In this document: positions 1-4,114 of the stretch, one piece after another
Layout of the letters: every line of letters starts with the position of its first letter
Position numbering within the stretch: the stretch's first letter is position 1
Origin: a virus
Length of the DNA: 21,482 nt
Direction: 5' to 3' (one strand)
Virus record (IMG/VR): IMGVR_UViG_3300046809_000192
Coordinates: 1 to 21,482 of that record
The notes under the pieces: model-generated
The model's database searches: none
What the model was told of the DNA's origin: nothing
What the model saw: the letters and a program-made list of their open reading frames with translations, nothing else
Translations under genes and position numbers: made by a program

Positions 1-2
1 AG

Positions 3-104
3 CTCACCGCACTGGTGAAGACCCGGCTGAAACGGATGCAGTACCGGCCTCACCTCATCGAGGGGCTCATCGCCAAGACCGGACTCGACTTCCAACCGCC
101 GTAA
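3..104 (+). CDS. 3' end of an unidentified gene (5' part outside window)
   Basis: An open frame enters from the left edge and stops at TAA (102-104), giving 33 residues that begin LTALVKTRLKRMQYRP and end LDFQPP. It is rich in Arg, Lys and Leu, as in the last helix of a DNA-binding protein. I do not recognise the family. Its stop lies about 20 nt before a truncated tRNA that could be an attachment core. Integrase genes often sit in exactly that place, so an integrase C-terminus is possible, but this rests on position alone because no tyrosine or serine recombinase motif is visible in the fragment. The frame is the only one of the three plus frames that stays open with typical GC-rich codons. 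Confidence 0.5.
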   Translation, partial: LTALVKTRLKRMQYRPHLIEGLIAKTGLDFQPP

Positions 105-124
105 CCCCAGCCATTGAAGATCTC

Positions 125-178
125 TAGAGCGCTGCTCTCGTAAAGCAGAGGTCGCGCGTTCGACTCGCGCCGGGGGCT
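125..178 (+). tRNA. 3' half of tRNA-Thr(CGU); candidate attachment-site core or tRNA remnant
   Basis: A perfect anticodon arm (stem CTGCT 132-136 with AGCAG 144-148, loop CTCGTAA, anticodon CGT 139-141) is followed by a perfect T arm (GCGCG 154-158, loop TTCGACT, CGCGC 166-170). Then come a 3' acceptor strand CGGGGGC and discriminator T178. The 3' side of the D arm (TAGAGC 125-130) is present. The 5' acceptor strand GCCCCCG and a D-stem partner are missing: the best candidate at 104-110 pairs at only five of seven positions, and no D-stem forms. Phages that integrate into tRNA genes carry this kind of 3' half. A worn-out phage tRNA is the alternative. Confidence 0.6.
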
Positions 179-182
179 CTCA

Positions 183-260
183 CGGGACGTGGCCAAGTTG
201 GTTCAGGGCGCCCGCTTTGGGAGCGGGAGGGCGAAGGTTCGAGTCGCACCATCCCGACCA
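183..260 (+). tRNA. tRNA-Pro(UGG), CCA encoded, T-stem degenerate
   Basis: The acceptor strand CGGGACG (183-189) pairs with CATCCCG (250-256) except for one C-A mismatch. The anticodon stem CCCGC/GCGGG is perfect, with loop TTTGGGA giving anticodon TGG (218-220), which reads the proline codon CCA. The discriminator A and encoded CCA end at 260; most Streptomyces chromosomal tRNAs do not encode CCA, which favours a phage origin. The T-loop TTCGAGT (238-244) is normal, but its stem (233-237 with 245-249) pairs at only two of five positions. A shifted stem GCGA/TCGC (231-234 with 244-247) could form instead. It may therefore be a poorly functional or decaying tRNA. Confidence 0.7.
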
Positions 261-263
261 TAA

Positions 264-422
264 CTAGTGTCCCGCCCACCAGGTGAGTGCGGCGGTTGCA
301 ACTCCGGTAAGTGCCGACAGGGCTTTCACGGGGATGCGCTCTGCTGTGACGCGGAAGCCTCCGATGCGGAGCTCGAAGTATGGCGCTGTCTTGGCGGTGA
401 TGTCGCGCTGGCCGCTCGTCAT
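264..422 (-). CDS. Small single-pass membrane protein, 52 aa
   Basis: The start is the ATG at 422-420 (MTSGQRDITAK). It is preceded on the minus strand by GGGAGGAC about 8 nt upstream, a much better ribosome-binding site than the in-frame ATG at 455. The protein has a polar N-terminus, a segment ELRIGGFRVTAERIPVK, and a C-terminal hydrophobic stretch (residues about 34-50, LSALTGVATAALTWWA) long enough for one membrane span. I do not recognise a family. It lies just 3' of the tRNA-Pro, on the opposite strand, and is the leftmost of several short minus-strand membrane genes. A single-gene transcript is likely, with a possible promoter about 60-100 nt upstream. Its function is unknown; a lysogenic cargo gene is only an inference. 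Confidence 0.62.
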   Translation of the reverse strand: MTSGQRDITAKTAPYFELRIGGFRVTAERIPVKALSALTGVATAALTWWAGH

Positions 423-477
423 GGTGTGTCCTCCCACCGCTGCACGTGACTGCACGCGAACTGTGCCACGAGCTTCA

Positions 478-520
478 GACGGCCTGGAATCCTCTTAACG
501 AAGAGGGCGACCGGTTGCAA
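478..520 (-). promoter_or_regulatory. Possible promoter with internal inverted repeat for the 52-aa gene
   Basis: Read on the minus strand, TTGCAA is followed after 17 nt by TAAGAG, at a distance that would serve the gene starting at 422. The -10 match is imperfect. A 6-bp inverted repeat, CCTCTT-AACG-AAGAGG at 491-506, overlaps the proposed -10 and could be an operator half-site pair or a small hairpin. The call rests on spacing and symmetry only. Confidence 0.3.
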
Positions 521-573
521 GACTGGGGCACGCCGGGGAAAACTGAAGATTAGATGACTTTCACCCGAGACGC

Positions 574-610
574 AGCCCCGCCGCGGAGGACGACTCCCGC
601 GTGCGGGGCT
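574..610 (-). terminator. Strong hairpin after the 64-aa membrane gene
   Basis: AGCCCCGC (574-581) pairs perfectly with GCGGGGCT (603-610). Inside it, CGCGGAG (582-588) pairs with the following CTCCCGCG if one C is bulged. The hairpin starts 9 nt beyond the stop codon of the minus-strand gene at 619-813. No T-run follows, which is common for actinobacterial terminators. The stem is symmetric and could also act on plus-strand transcripts. Confidence 0.55.
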
Positions 611-618
611 GAGCTACG

Positions 619-813
619 TCAAGCGGAGTTGGTGCCGCGCGCCCATGCTGCAAGCTCCTTGATTACCTCGACGACGACACGTTGTCGAGGTTCGGGAAGG
701 AACGGCCAGGCTATCCAGGCAGGCGTGGACAGGGCGACGATGAGCAGGACGGGGAGGACGCGGACGGCAGTCAGCAGAGCCTCGGAGACTCCCGGTGGAA
801 CGTGCGGAACCAT
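619..813 (-). CDS. Small membrane protein, 64 aa; paralogue of the gene at 3448-3729
   Basis: The start ATG at 813-811 (MVPHVPPG) has GGGGGAG placed 6 nt upstream, so the longer in-frame start at 864 is rejected. Residues about 11-38 are hydrophobic (LLTAVRVLPVLLIVALSTPAWIAWPF in two pieces around R18), then comes a charged amphipathic tail with the sequence PEPRQR. An ungapped comparison over 50 residues with the protein at 3448-3729 gives 17 identities, including LL-A-R, P, S, PF, E, QR, E, L and W. The two are therefore paralogues separated by about 2.8 kb. I know of no named family. The topology suggests one membrane helix with a cytoplasmic or peripheral C-terminal helix. The gene has its own downstream hairpin (574-610) and an upstream inverted repeat (843-862). 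Confidence 0.65.
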   Translation of the reverse strand: MVPHVPPGVSEALLTAVRVLPVLLIVALSTPAWIAWPFLPEPRQRVVVEVIKELAAWARGTNSA

Positions 814-842
814 GTTGTGCTCCCCCGTGCTCGGAGGCGGGC

Positions 843-862
843 GCCAGTCGTTCGTAACTGGC
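843..862. promoter_or_regulatory. Inverted repeat upstream of the 64-aa membrane gene
   Basis: GCCAGT (843-848) and ACTGGC (857-862) are perfect complements around an 8-nt spacer, 30 nt upstream of the start of the minus-strand gene at 813. It could be an operator or a leader hairpin. The rest of 814-1006 contains a palindrome TTACGTAA (955-962) and no gene that I can support. Confidence 0.3.
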
Positions 863-1000
863 ACCCCTTGCTTACGTACGGGTTCTCCGCGGATGTTCTG
901 ATTCCGTTTGACGTGTGAGGGTGTCGGCTACTTCTGAGCCTGGTTAGGCGTCACGTTACGTAAATTGGTGTAGTCGTTTCGCTCGGTGCGGTTGTCACCG

Positions 1001-1019
1001 GGGCGTTTAAGCGACGCCC
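1001..1019 (-). terminator. Hairpin spanning the stop codon of the 86-aa gene
   Basis: GGGCGT (1001-1006) pairs with ACGCCC (1014-1019) around a 7-nt loop that contains the TAA stop of the minus-strand gene. The 6-bp GC-rich stem has no T-run on the minus side. It is a weak candidate for ending that transcript. Confidence 0.3.
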
Positions 1020-1267
1020 TTTGAAACGGCGCGGAACGTCAGCGTCCAATACACCTGCCGGTACCCATGCGCATTCTTCTCGCCCTCTTGCTGATGCTCC
1101 AGAGCCCAACCCGCGGCCTCGACACGGGTGATGGCCTGAGCTAGCCCGCCATCTGGCCGGCCAGGTATGGCGTGGACGATGCGGACGTAGACCTGATCCC
1201 CGCGCTTGTACGCCTTCATGGCCACCTTGTCGGGTGCCGAAGGGTCGCGCCTCGTAAAGAGCCCCAT
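1007..1267 (-). CDS. Hypothetical 86-aa soluble protein beginning MGLFTRR
   Basis: The ATG at 1267-1265 starts MGLFTRRDPSAP; later segments are YKRGDQVYVRIVHAIPG, AITRVEAAGWALEHQQ and YRQVYWTLTFRAV. The pattern (a short basic N-terminus, alternating strands, one helix, then a final aromatic strand) suggests a small alpha-beta protein. Short proteins of this MGLF type are, from general knowledge, frequent in Streptomyces plasmids and phages with no assigned function. There is no Shine-Dalgarno sequence before the ATG. Instead, a promoter sits so close that the mRNA would be leaderless or nearly so. The gene is divergent from the HNH gene, with only 29 nt between their start codons, so the two probably affect each other's expression. 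No membrane segment is visible. Confidence 0.7.
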   Translation of the reverse strand: MGLFTRRDPSAPDKVAMKAYKRGDQVYVRIVHAIPGRPDGGLAQAITRVEAAGWALEHQQEGEKNAHGYRQVYWTLTFRAVSKGVA

Positions 1268-1275
1268 GACCGAAC

Positions 1276-1303
1276 ACAGTAGCGGGAGGTGAGCGTGTGT
1301 CAG
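1276..1303 (-). promoter_or_regulatory. Promoter of the 86-aa gene, nearly leaderless, overlapping the HNH start
   Basis: On the minus strand CTGACA (1303-1298) is separated by 16 nt from TACTGT (1281-1276). The start codon at 1267 follows after 8 nt, so transcription should begin at or within about 2 nt of the ATG. The -35 box overlaps the GTG start of the divergent HNH gene, and the spacer carries that gene's ribosome-binding site GGGAGG. Confidence 0.5.
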
Positions 1304-1605
1304 CCTGGATTGGCAGCACGCGTAGAGCCCGCCTTCCGAAGGACTGGCCTCGTCGCCGGCTCCGTGTACTAAGGCGCGATAAGCACTCATGCACCATGGC
1401 GTTCTCCGACGGTCGCGTGTGTGGCGCACCTGCGAACCAGGTGGACCACATCGAGCCCGGTGACGACCACAGCATGGCCAACCTCCAGGCACTGTGCGCC
1501 TGGTGCCACACGCACAAGAGCAGCAGCGAGGGAGGCACAGCAGCCGCCCTCACGCGCGTGCGCACACACAGGCCCAAGCCCACACACCCAGCCCTGGAGG
1601 ACTGA
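1297..1605 (+). CDS. HNH endonuclease
   Basis: This 102-aa protein starts at GTG (1297), 7 nt after GGGAGG. It shows the HNH fold signature: zinc ligands C32 and C42 and then C67-x2-C70, the catalytic DH pair at D50-H51, N62 in ANLQALC, and H71/H73 in CHTHKS. The first third is basic (RRARLPKDWPRRR). Phage HNH proteins of this size nick DNA near the packaging site and work with the terminase. Here the gene lies 2.8 kb from the small terminase rather than beside it, with PrimPol and membrane genes between, so a homing or other DNA-cutting role is also possible. Its stop overlaps the next gene (TGATG), which suggests translational coupling. Confidence 0.9.
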   Translation: MSAWIGSTRRARLPKDWPRRRLRVLRRDKHSCTMAFSDGRVCGAPANQVDHIEPGDDHSMANLQALCAWCHTHKSSSEGGTAAALTRVRTHRPKPTHPALED

Positions 1606-1730
1606 TGGAGCCACGCGCAGAGGCACCCACGCAGGGCGCTACCACGTGTAGGTGGACGTGGTACGCAGGGCGTAGATGGGTGGACAACGGCAGCACGCAC
1701 CCACGTGACACGGATGGGGACGAGGCATGA
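1605..1730 (+). CDS. Small hypothetical protein, 41 aa, coupled to HNH
   Basis: The ATG at 1605 overlaps the HNH stop (TGATG) and uses GGAGG inside the HNH 3' end as its ribosome-binding site. The product starts MEPRAEAPTQGATTCRW and ends RDTDGDEA. It has a central aromatic-basic part (WTWYAGRRW) and an acidic tail. Its stop overlaps the next start (ATGA at 1727-1730), so HNH, this gene and the 83-aa gene form one coupled unit. The DNA inside it contains an inverted repeat, TACCACGT with ACGTGGTA (1640-1647, 1656-1663), and a 10-bp direct repeat ACGCAGGGCG (1629, 1663), so it may be partly a DNA site. No family is recognised. Confidence 0.5.
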   Translation: MEPRAEAPTQGATTCRWTWYAGRRWVDNGSTHPRDTDGDEA

Positions 1731-1978
1731 GTGGTGCCCATGTGGTGCTGGAGGAGGCAGACGACGCAGGCGCAGACGGAGTGATCGTCACGCGCGTGAG
1801 CATCAACGGTGTTGACGTCGGCAAGCTTGCCGGCCCTCCGAAGGTCAAGGTCGGTCACGACCGCCAGTGCACGACGGTGACCATCGTCCTCGTGCCGAGT
1901 CGCCTGGAGATCAGGGGCGAGCTTGCCGACGGCGAACGTCGCCCGCCTCGCGCCGGATTCGCTGCGAAGATCGACTAG
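1727..1978 (+). CDS. Hypothetical 83-aa protein
   Basis: The ATG at 1727 overlaps the previous stop by ATGA. The protein has an acidic N-terminus (VVLEEADDAGADG), then alternating hydrophobic residues typical of beta strands (VIVTRVSINGVDVGKL, VTIVLVPSRLEIRGEL) and a basic end. The strand-rich core resembles small phage proteins of immunoglobulin or beta-sandwich type, but I cannot assign one. It is the last gene of the HNH unit and is followed within 11 nt by a GTGA-capped hairpin. Codon use is typical GC-rich, which supports coding. Its function is unknown. Confidence 0.65.
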   Translation: MSGAHVVLEEADDAGADGVIVTRVSINGVDVGKLAGPPKVKVGHDRQCTTVTIVLVPSRLEIRGELADGERRPPRAGFAAKID

Positions 1979-1988
1979 CCCTGGACCC

Positions 1989-2004
1989 AGGGGGGTGACC
2001 CCCT
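1989..2004 (+). terminator. GTGA-loop hairpin after the HNH operon
   Basis: AGGGGG (1989-1994) pairs with CCCCCT (1999-2004) around the tetraloop GTGA, a stable GNRA-type loop. It begins 11 nt after the stop of the 83-aa gene. There is no T-run, so it could be a terminator or a transcript-stabilising hairpin. Confidence 0.45.
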
Positions 2005-2153
2005 CCGGGAGGATCTCTGAATCGTAAAGGTGCTGGGCCTCGCTGTCTGTACGGGTCTGGGGGATGCCGCCATGGCGTCCACAGGAGCCCGCTGGAGCCC
2101 CGAACCGCACCCTTCCGGGGCGCTGAGGGGCCCGAATCGGCACACGGGCACAC

Positions 2154-2167
2154 GGGGCTTCGGCCTC
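2154..2167 (+). terminator. TTCG-loop hairpin before the PrimPol promoter
   Basis: GGGGC (2154-2158) pairs with GCCTC (2163-2167), one pair being G-T, around the very stable loop TTCG. It lies 28 nt upstream of the proposed -35 box of the PrimPol gene and could insulate it from read-through. The stem is short and the call is tentative. The stretch 2005-2153 holds no gene I can support. Confidence 0.3.
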
Positions 2168-2194
2168 ACAGTGAAATGAATCATCGCAGGTCAG

Positions 2195-2224
2195 TGGACT
2201 AAAAGCGTTCGCTGCCGATAGGGT
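2195..2224 (+). promoter_or_regulatory. Promoter of the PrimPol gene, probably leaderless
   Basis: TGGACT (2195-2200) is followed after 18 nt by TAGGGT (2219-2224), a good actinobacterial -10. The ATG comes 6 nt later at 2231, so transcription would begin at the start codon. AGGGTGA could instead serve as a ribosome-binding site if transcription starts further upstream; the sequence alone does not decide. Confidence 0.45.
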
Positions 2225-2230
2225 GAACCC

Positions 2231-2833
2231 ATGCTAACGACACCCGCTAGGACGTGCGAGCACTGCTCGTTGCCCCTCCCGCTGATGGCCCGTCAGCACG
2301 CTCGGTACTGCGACACGCGGTGTCGGTCGAAGGCATTCAGGGCGCAGAAGAGCGACGCGACTCCCCGTGAGCTGACGATCCGCGCCAGGTGGATCCGGCG
2401 CACCGCGACCAAGGTCCCCGTGACGATCGGCGGCATGCCGGCGTCCTCGACGGACCTGTCGACGTGGAGCATGTACGACGACGCCGTTGCCTCCACGGTC
2501 GGCGTCGGTCTGGGGTTCGTCCTCAACGGGGACGGCATCGTCTGCCTGGACCTGGACCACTGCTTGAACCCGCTCACCGGGCGTCTTGCCCCGTGGGCCG
2601 CAGCCATCGTGCGCGACGCTGGGACTACCTACGTAGAAGTCTCACCGTCCGGCGACGGACTGCACATCTGGGGCCGTGCCGACGTCCGACAGGGACGGAA
2701 ACTCAGGCGCCCCGACGGTACGGCCGTAGAGATCTACGGGACCGGCCGCTACATCGCAATGACGGGTCGCCGGCATGGCAACGCCCCGTCGTTGCTTCGC
2801 GATCTATCCAAGCTCATCGACAGGTTGGGATGA
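2231..2833 (+). CDS. Stand-alone PrimPol (bifunctional primase/polymerase) domain protein with zinc finger
   Basis: This is a 200-aa protein. Residues 9-31 hold C9-x2-C12 and C27-x3-C31 in a basic segment, which looks like a zinc ribbon. Residues about 75-180 carry the archaeo-eukaryotic primase signature: the metal-binding DLD (D107, D109) in GIVCLDLDH, SPSGDGLHIWG with H145, and VEIYGTGRYIAMTG with E167. Family members make RNA or DNA primers and extend them, usually with a C-terminal helicase. Here the protein ends soon after the polymerase core, so any helicase partner must be separate. Its last 30 nt overlap, tail to tail, the membrane gene at 2804-3103. A broken copy of its C-terminus lies at 3383-3498. 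Confidence 0.83.
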   Translation: MLTTPARTCEHCSLPLPLMARQHARYCDTRCRSKAFRAQKSDATPRELTIRARWIRRTATKVPVTIGGMPASSTDLSTWSMYDDAVASTVGVGLGFVLNGDGIVCLDLDHCLNPLTGRLAPWAAAIVRDAGTTYVEVSPSGDGLHIWGRADVRQGRKLRRPDGTAVEIYGTGRYIAMTGRRHGNAPSLLRDLSKLIDRLG

Positions 2834-3103
2834 TGGCTCCTCCTCCGGAGTGAGCTCGGTTGGCGTTGCGTGAGTTTCGCCTTCAGGCGCTTGGGGTGCC
2901 CTGCCCCCTTCAGCTGTCGCGGGCAGGTGTGCAGATGGGTGCCGAAACTCCCTGATCAGCTTCCGCCACGCGACCAATGCGTTGTGTGCGTTCTCGAAGA
3001 TCGATTCCAGTTTGAGAAAGAGCTGGTTGATGACCTTGAACGCCGCTATGAGACTTCCGCCTGCGCTGGCGAAGAAGCTCAAGACGAGTCCGACATCCTT
3101 CAT
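2804..3103 (-). CDS. Single-pass membrane protein with Pro/Glu-rich tail, 99 aa
   Basis: The chosen start is the ATG at 3103-3101 (MKDVGLVLSFF), 12 nt after GGGAGGA; the longer in-frame starts lack a ribosome-binding site. A hydrophobic segment spans residues about 4-28 (VGLVLSFFASAGGSLIAAFK), followed by an amphipathic helix (INQLFLKLESIFENAHNALVAWRKLIREF). The last 45 residues are polar and rich in Pro, Glu and Thr (PEGETHATPTELTPEEEPSS). The layout suggests an N-terminal membrane anchor, a possible oligomerising helix and a flexible acidic tail. No family is recognised. The gene converges on PrimPol, with 30 nt of overlap. A perfect 10-bp inverted repeat brackets its ribosome-binding site. 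Confidence 0.65.
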   Translation of the reverse strand: MKDVGLVLSFFASAGGSLIAAFKVINQLFLKLESIFENAHNALVAWRKLIREFRHPSAHLPATAEGGRAPQAPEGETHATPTELTPEEEPSSQPVDELG

Positions 3104-3141
3104 CCGGTCTGACGTTCCTCCCTCGGTGTGGGTCAGACCGG
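3104..3141 (-). promoter_or_regulatory. 10-bp inverted repeat enclosing the ribosome-binding site of the 99-aa gene
   Basis: CCGGTCTGAC (3104-3113) and GTCAGACCGG (3132-3141) are perfect complements. In the minus-strand mRNA the 18-nt loop presents GGGAGGA, and the 3' arm of the stem ends directly at the AUG. The hairpin would bring a Shine-Dalgarno placed 12 nt away close to the start codon. It could also be a DNA operator. It is either a translational control structure or a repressor site. Confidence 0.5.
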
Positions 3142-3207
3142 TCGCGCAGACTCGGCCTGACCACGTGCCGATAGGCGTGATCAAACCGAGAGCTGCGACT
3201 CCACCCA

Positions 3208-3240
3208 CCTGCCGTGCAGGGGTGCCGCCAGCACGGCAGG
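3208..3240. repeat. Perfect 10-bp inverted repeat
   Basis: CCTGCCGTGC (3208-3217) and GCACGGCAGG (3231-3240) are perfect complements around a 13-nt spacer. They lie in the non-coding stretch 3104-3382, about 105 nt upstream of the 99-aa gene's start. It could be a terminator, or an operator for that gene. No T-run is present on either side. Confidence 0.4.
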
Positions 3241-3303
3241 GCCTCAGTTCTCGAAGTCTCAGTTCTGGTGCGGCCTCTCCCCCTGAGCGACGCCTCGTGA
3301 GGC

Positions 3304-3327
3304 AAGAGCCGGGGTGGACGGGCTCTT
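3304..3327 (-). terminator. Hairpin downstream of the second membrane paralogue
   Basis: AAGAGCC (3304-3310) pairs with GGCTCTT (3321-3327) around 10 nt. A smaller hairpin, GCCT-CGTG-AGGC, lies at 3292-3303. Both are about 120 nt past the stop of the minus-strand gene at 3448. The distance makes the link uncertain. Confidence 0.3.
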
Positions 3328-3382
3328 AGCACTCGCCGATACATTCAAAATAGCGCTGTGAACCGGCTGCTGAGAAGACGAT

Positions 3383-3498
3383 GGGACCGGGCGGGCTGAT
3401 TGATGAGTCGCAATGACGGGGCGCTGGCACGGCAACGCCCGTCTGCGTTAGGTGATTTGCGGAACTTGATCACCGCGTTCGTCGGTGATGGGTGCTAG
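3383..3498 (+). pseudogene. Frameshifted remnant of a second PrimPol gene 3' end
   Basis: At 3408-3439 the DNA matches PrimPol 2754-2785 at 29 of 32 positions. The translated remnant reads VAMTGRWHGNA and then breaks. Adding one C at 3440 restores APSALGDLRNLITAFVGDGC and a stop at 3498, which aligns with the PrimPol end APSLLRDLSKLIDRLG. Upstream, GGGACCGGGCGG (3383-3394) encodes GTGR, matching GTGR before YIAMTG, but a short insertion with two in-frame stops (TGATGA) separates it. Nothing further 5' is recognisable. Like the intact copy, its 3' end overlaps a minus-strand membrane gene tail to tail (3448 here, 2804 there). Confidence 0.7.
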
Positions 3499-3729
3499 CT
3501 CCTGGGCAACGCGAAGGTCGCCGTAAACCGTCCAGCGGATGAGGCGGTCGACGAGTTCGAGTGTGCCCCGTTGCTTCGTCTCTCCGACGAAGGGAAACAC
3601 CACGAACGCCAGACTCGACAAGAGGATGACGATCAGTCCGGGGATCAGTCGGAGCGCAGCAAGTAGGACGTCCCCGATGATCTGGACGATGCGCCGTGAC
3701 GAGAGTGCCTCAAAGATTTGAGTCAGCAA
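3448..3729 (-). CDS. Membrane protein, about 93 aa; paralogue of the gene at 619-813 (start uncertain)
   Basis: The frame ends at TAA (3450-3448). The part with recognisable content runs from about 3700 down: QIIGDVLLAALRLIP, then LIVILLSSLAFVVFPFV, a strong membrane helix, then TKQRGTLELVDRLIRWTVYGD and a polar end. It matches the 64-aa protein at 619-813 in 17 of 50 aligned residues and adds a 25-residue C-terminal tail. The frame stays open to an ATG at 3978, but those starts lack a ribosome-binding site, overlap the neighbouring gene and would run through a hairpin at 3872-3889. I therefore give a TTG at 3729 behind GGACAGG as a provisional start. The last 51 nt overlap the PrimPol remnant. 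Confidence 0.55.
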   Translation of the reverse strand: MLTQIFEALSSRRIVQIIGDVLLAALRLIPGLIVILLSSLAFVVFPFVGETKQRGTLELVDRLIRWTVYGDLRVAQELAPITDERGDQVPQIT

Positions 3730-3871
3730 AACCTGTCCATAACGAAACAGGGGCGTTAGTTCGCCCGCCCTGCTCCCCCACGGCGGCAACTGCCACGTAA
3801 GCGTCGCCGTCAAGAACTGTACCCGACCGGTGCGTTGGTAGCACTGGCTTTCCCCGAATCCGCAGAGCTGA

Positions 3872-3889
3872 GCACCGACTGCGCGGTGC
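3872..3889 (-). terminator. Hairpin after the 66-aa membrane gene
   Basis: GCACCG (3872-3877) pairs with CGGTGC (3884-3889) around 6 nt, starting 25 nt after the stop of the minus-strand gene at 3914. It is a plausible simple terminator without a T-run. It also argues against extending the next minus-strand gene upstream through this point. Confidence 0.4.
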
Positions 3890-3913
3890 CGGAGGGTGCG
3901 GATACCTTCTGTG

Positions 3914-4114
3914 TCATTCGCCGCTTGGCGAGTGTTGCGAGATCTCCCGCTGATCATTGGAGCCGCGGAGTTCATCACGGACTGCGCGGACAGCCCTGAT
4001 GGCCTCGATCACCGGCTCCTTGGCGTCCACGATCTTGCGCGCGACTCCCGTAACGCCCCAGGCGGCGACGCAGACCCCAGAGGTGATTGTCGCAGCCCAT
4101 CCGTACGCATCCAT
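3914..4114 (-). CDS. Small single-pass membrane protein, 66 aa
   Basis: The start is the ATG at 4114-4112 (MDAYGWAATITSG), 12 nt after GGGAAGGG on the minus strand. Residues about 5-26 (GWAATITSGVCVAAWGVTGV) form one hydrophobic span. A charged helix follows (ARKIVDAKEPVIEAIRAVRAV), then a polar end (NDQREISQHSPSGE). The length, topology and minus-strand placement resemble the other short membrane genes here, but I see no sequence similarity to them. The frame remains open upstream to 4462 into the small terminase gene, without a usable start. It is flanked by a hairpin downstream (3872-3889) and an 8-bp inverted repeat 60 nt upstream (4175-4194). Function unknown. Confidence 0.58.
   Translation of the reverse strand: MDAYGWAATITSGVCVAAWGVTGVARKIVDAKEPVIEAIRAVRAVRDELRGSNDQREISQHSPSGE

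Noticed and set aside
951-1700. 249-aa open frame on the minus strand
   Set aside because: It covers both the HNH gene and the 86-aa gene in a third frame and has no start signals.
3730-3978. N-terminal extension of the membrane gene at 3448-3729
   Set aside because: The in-frame ATGs (3957, 3978) lack ribosome-binding sites, overlap the 66-aa gene and run through the hairpin at 3872-3889; the extra residues are not membrane-like and have no counterpart in the paralogue.
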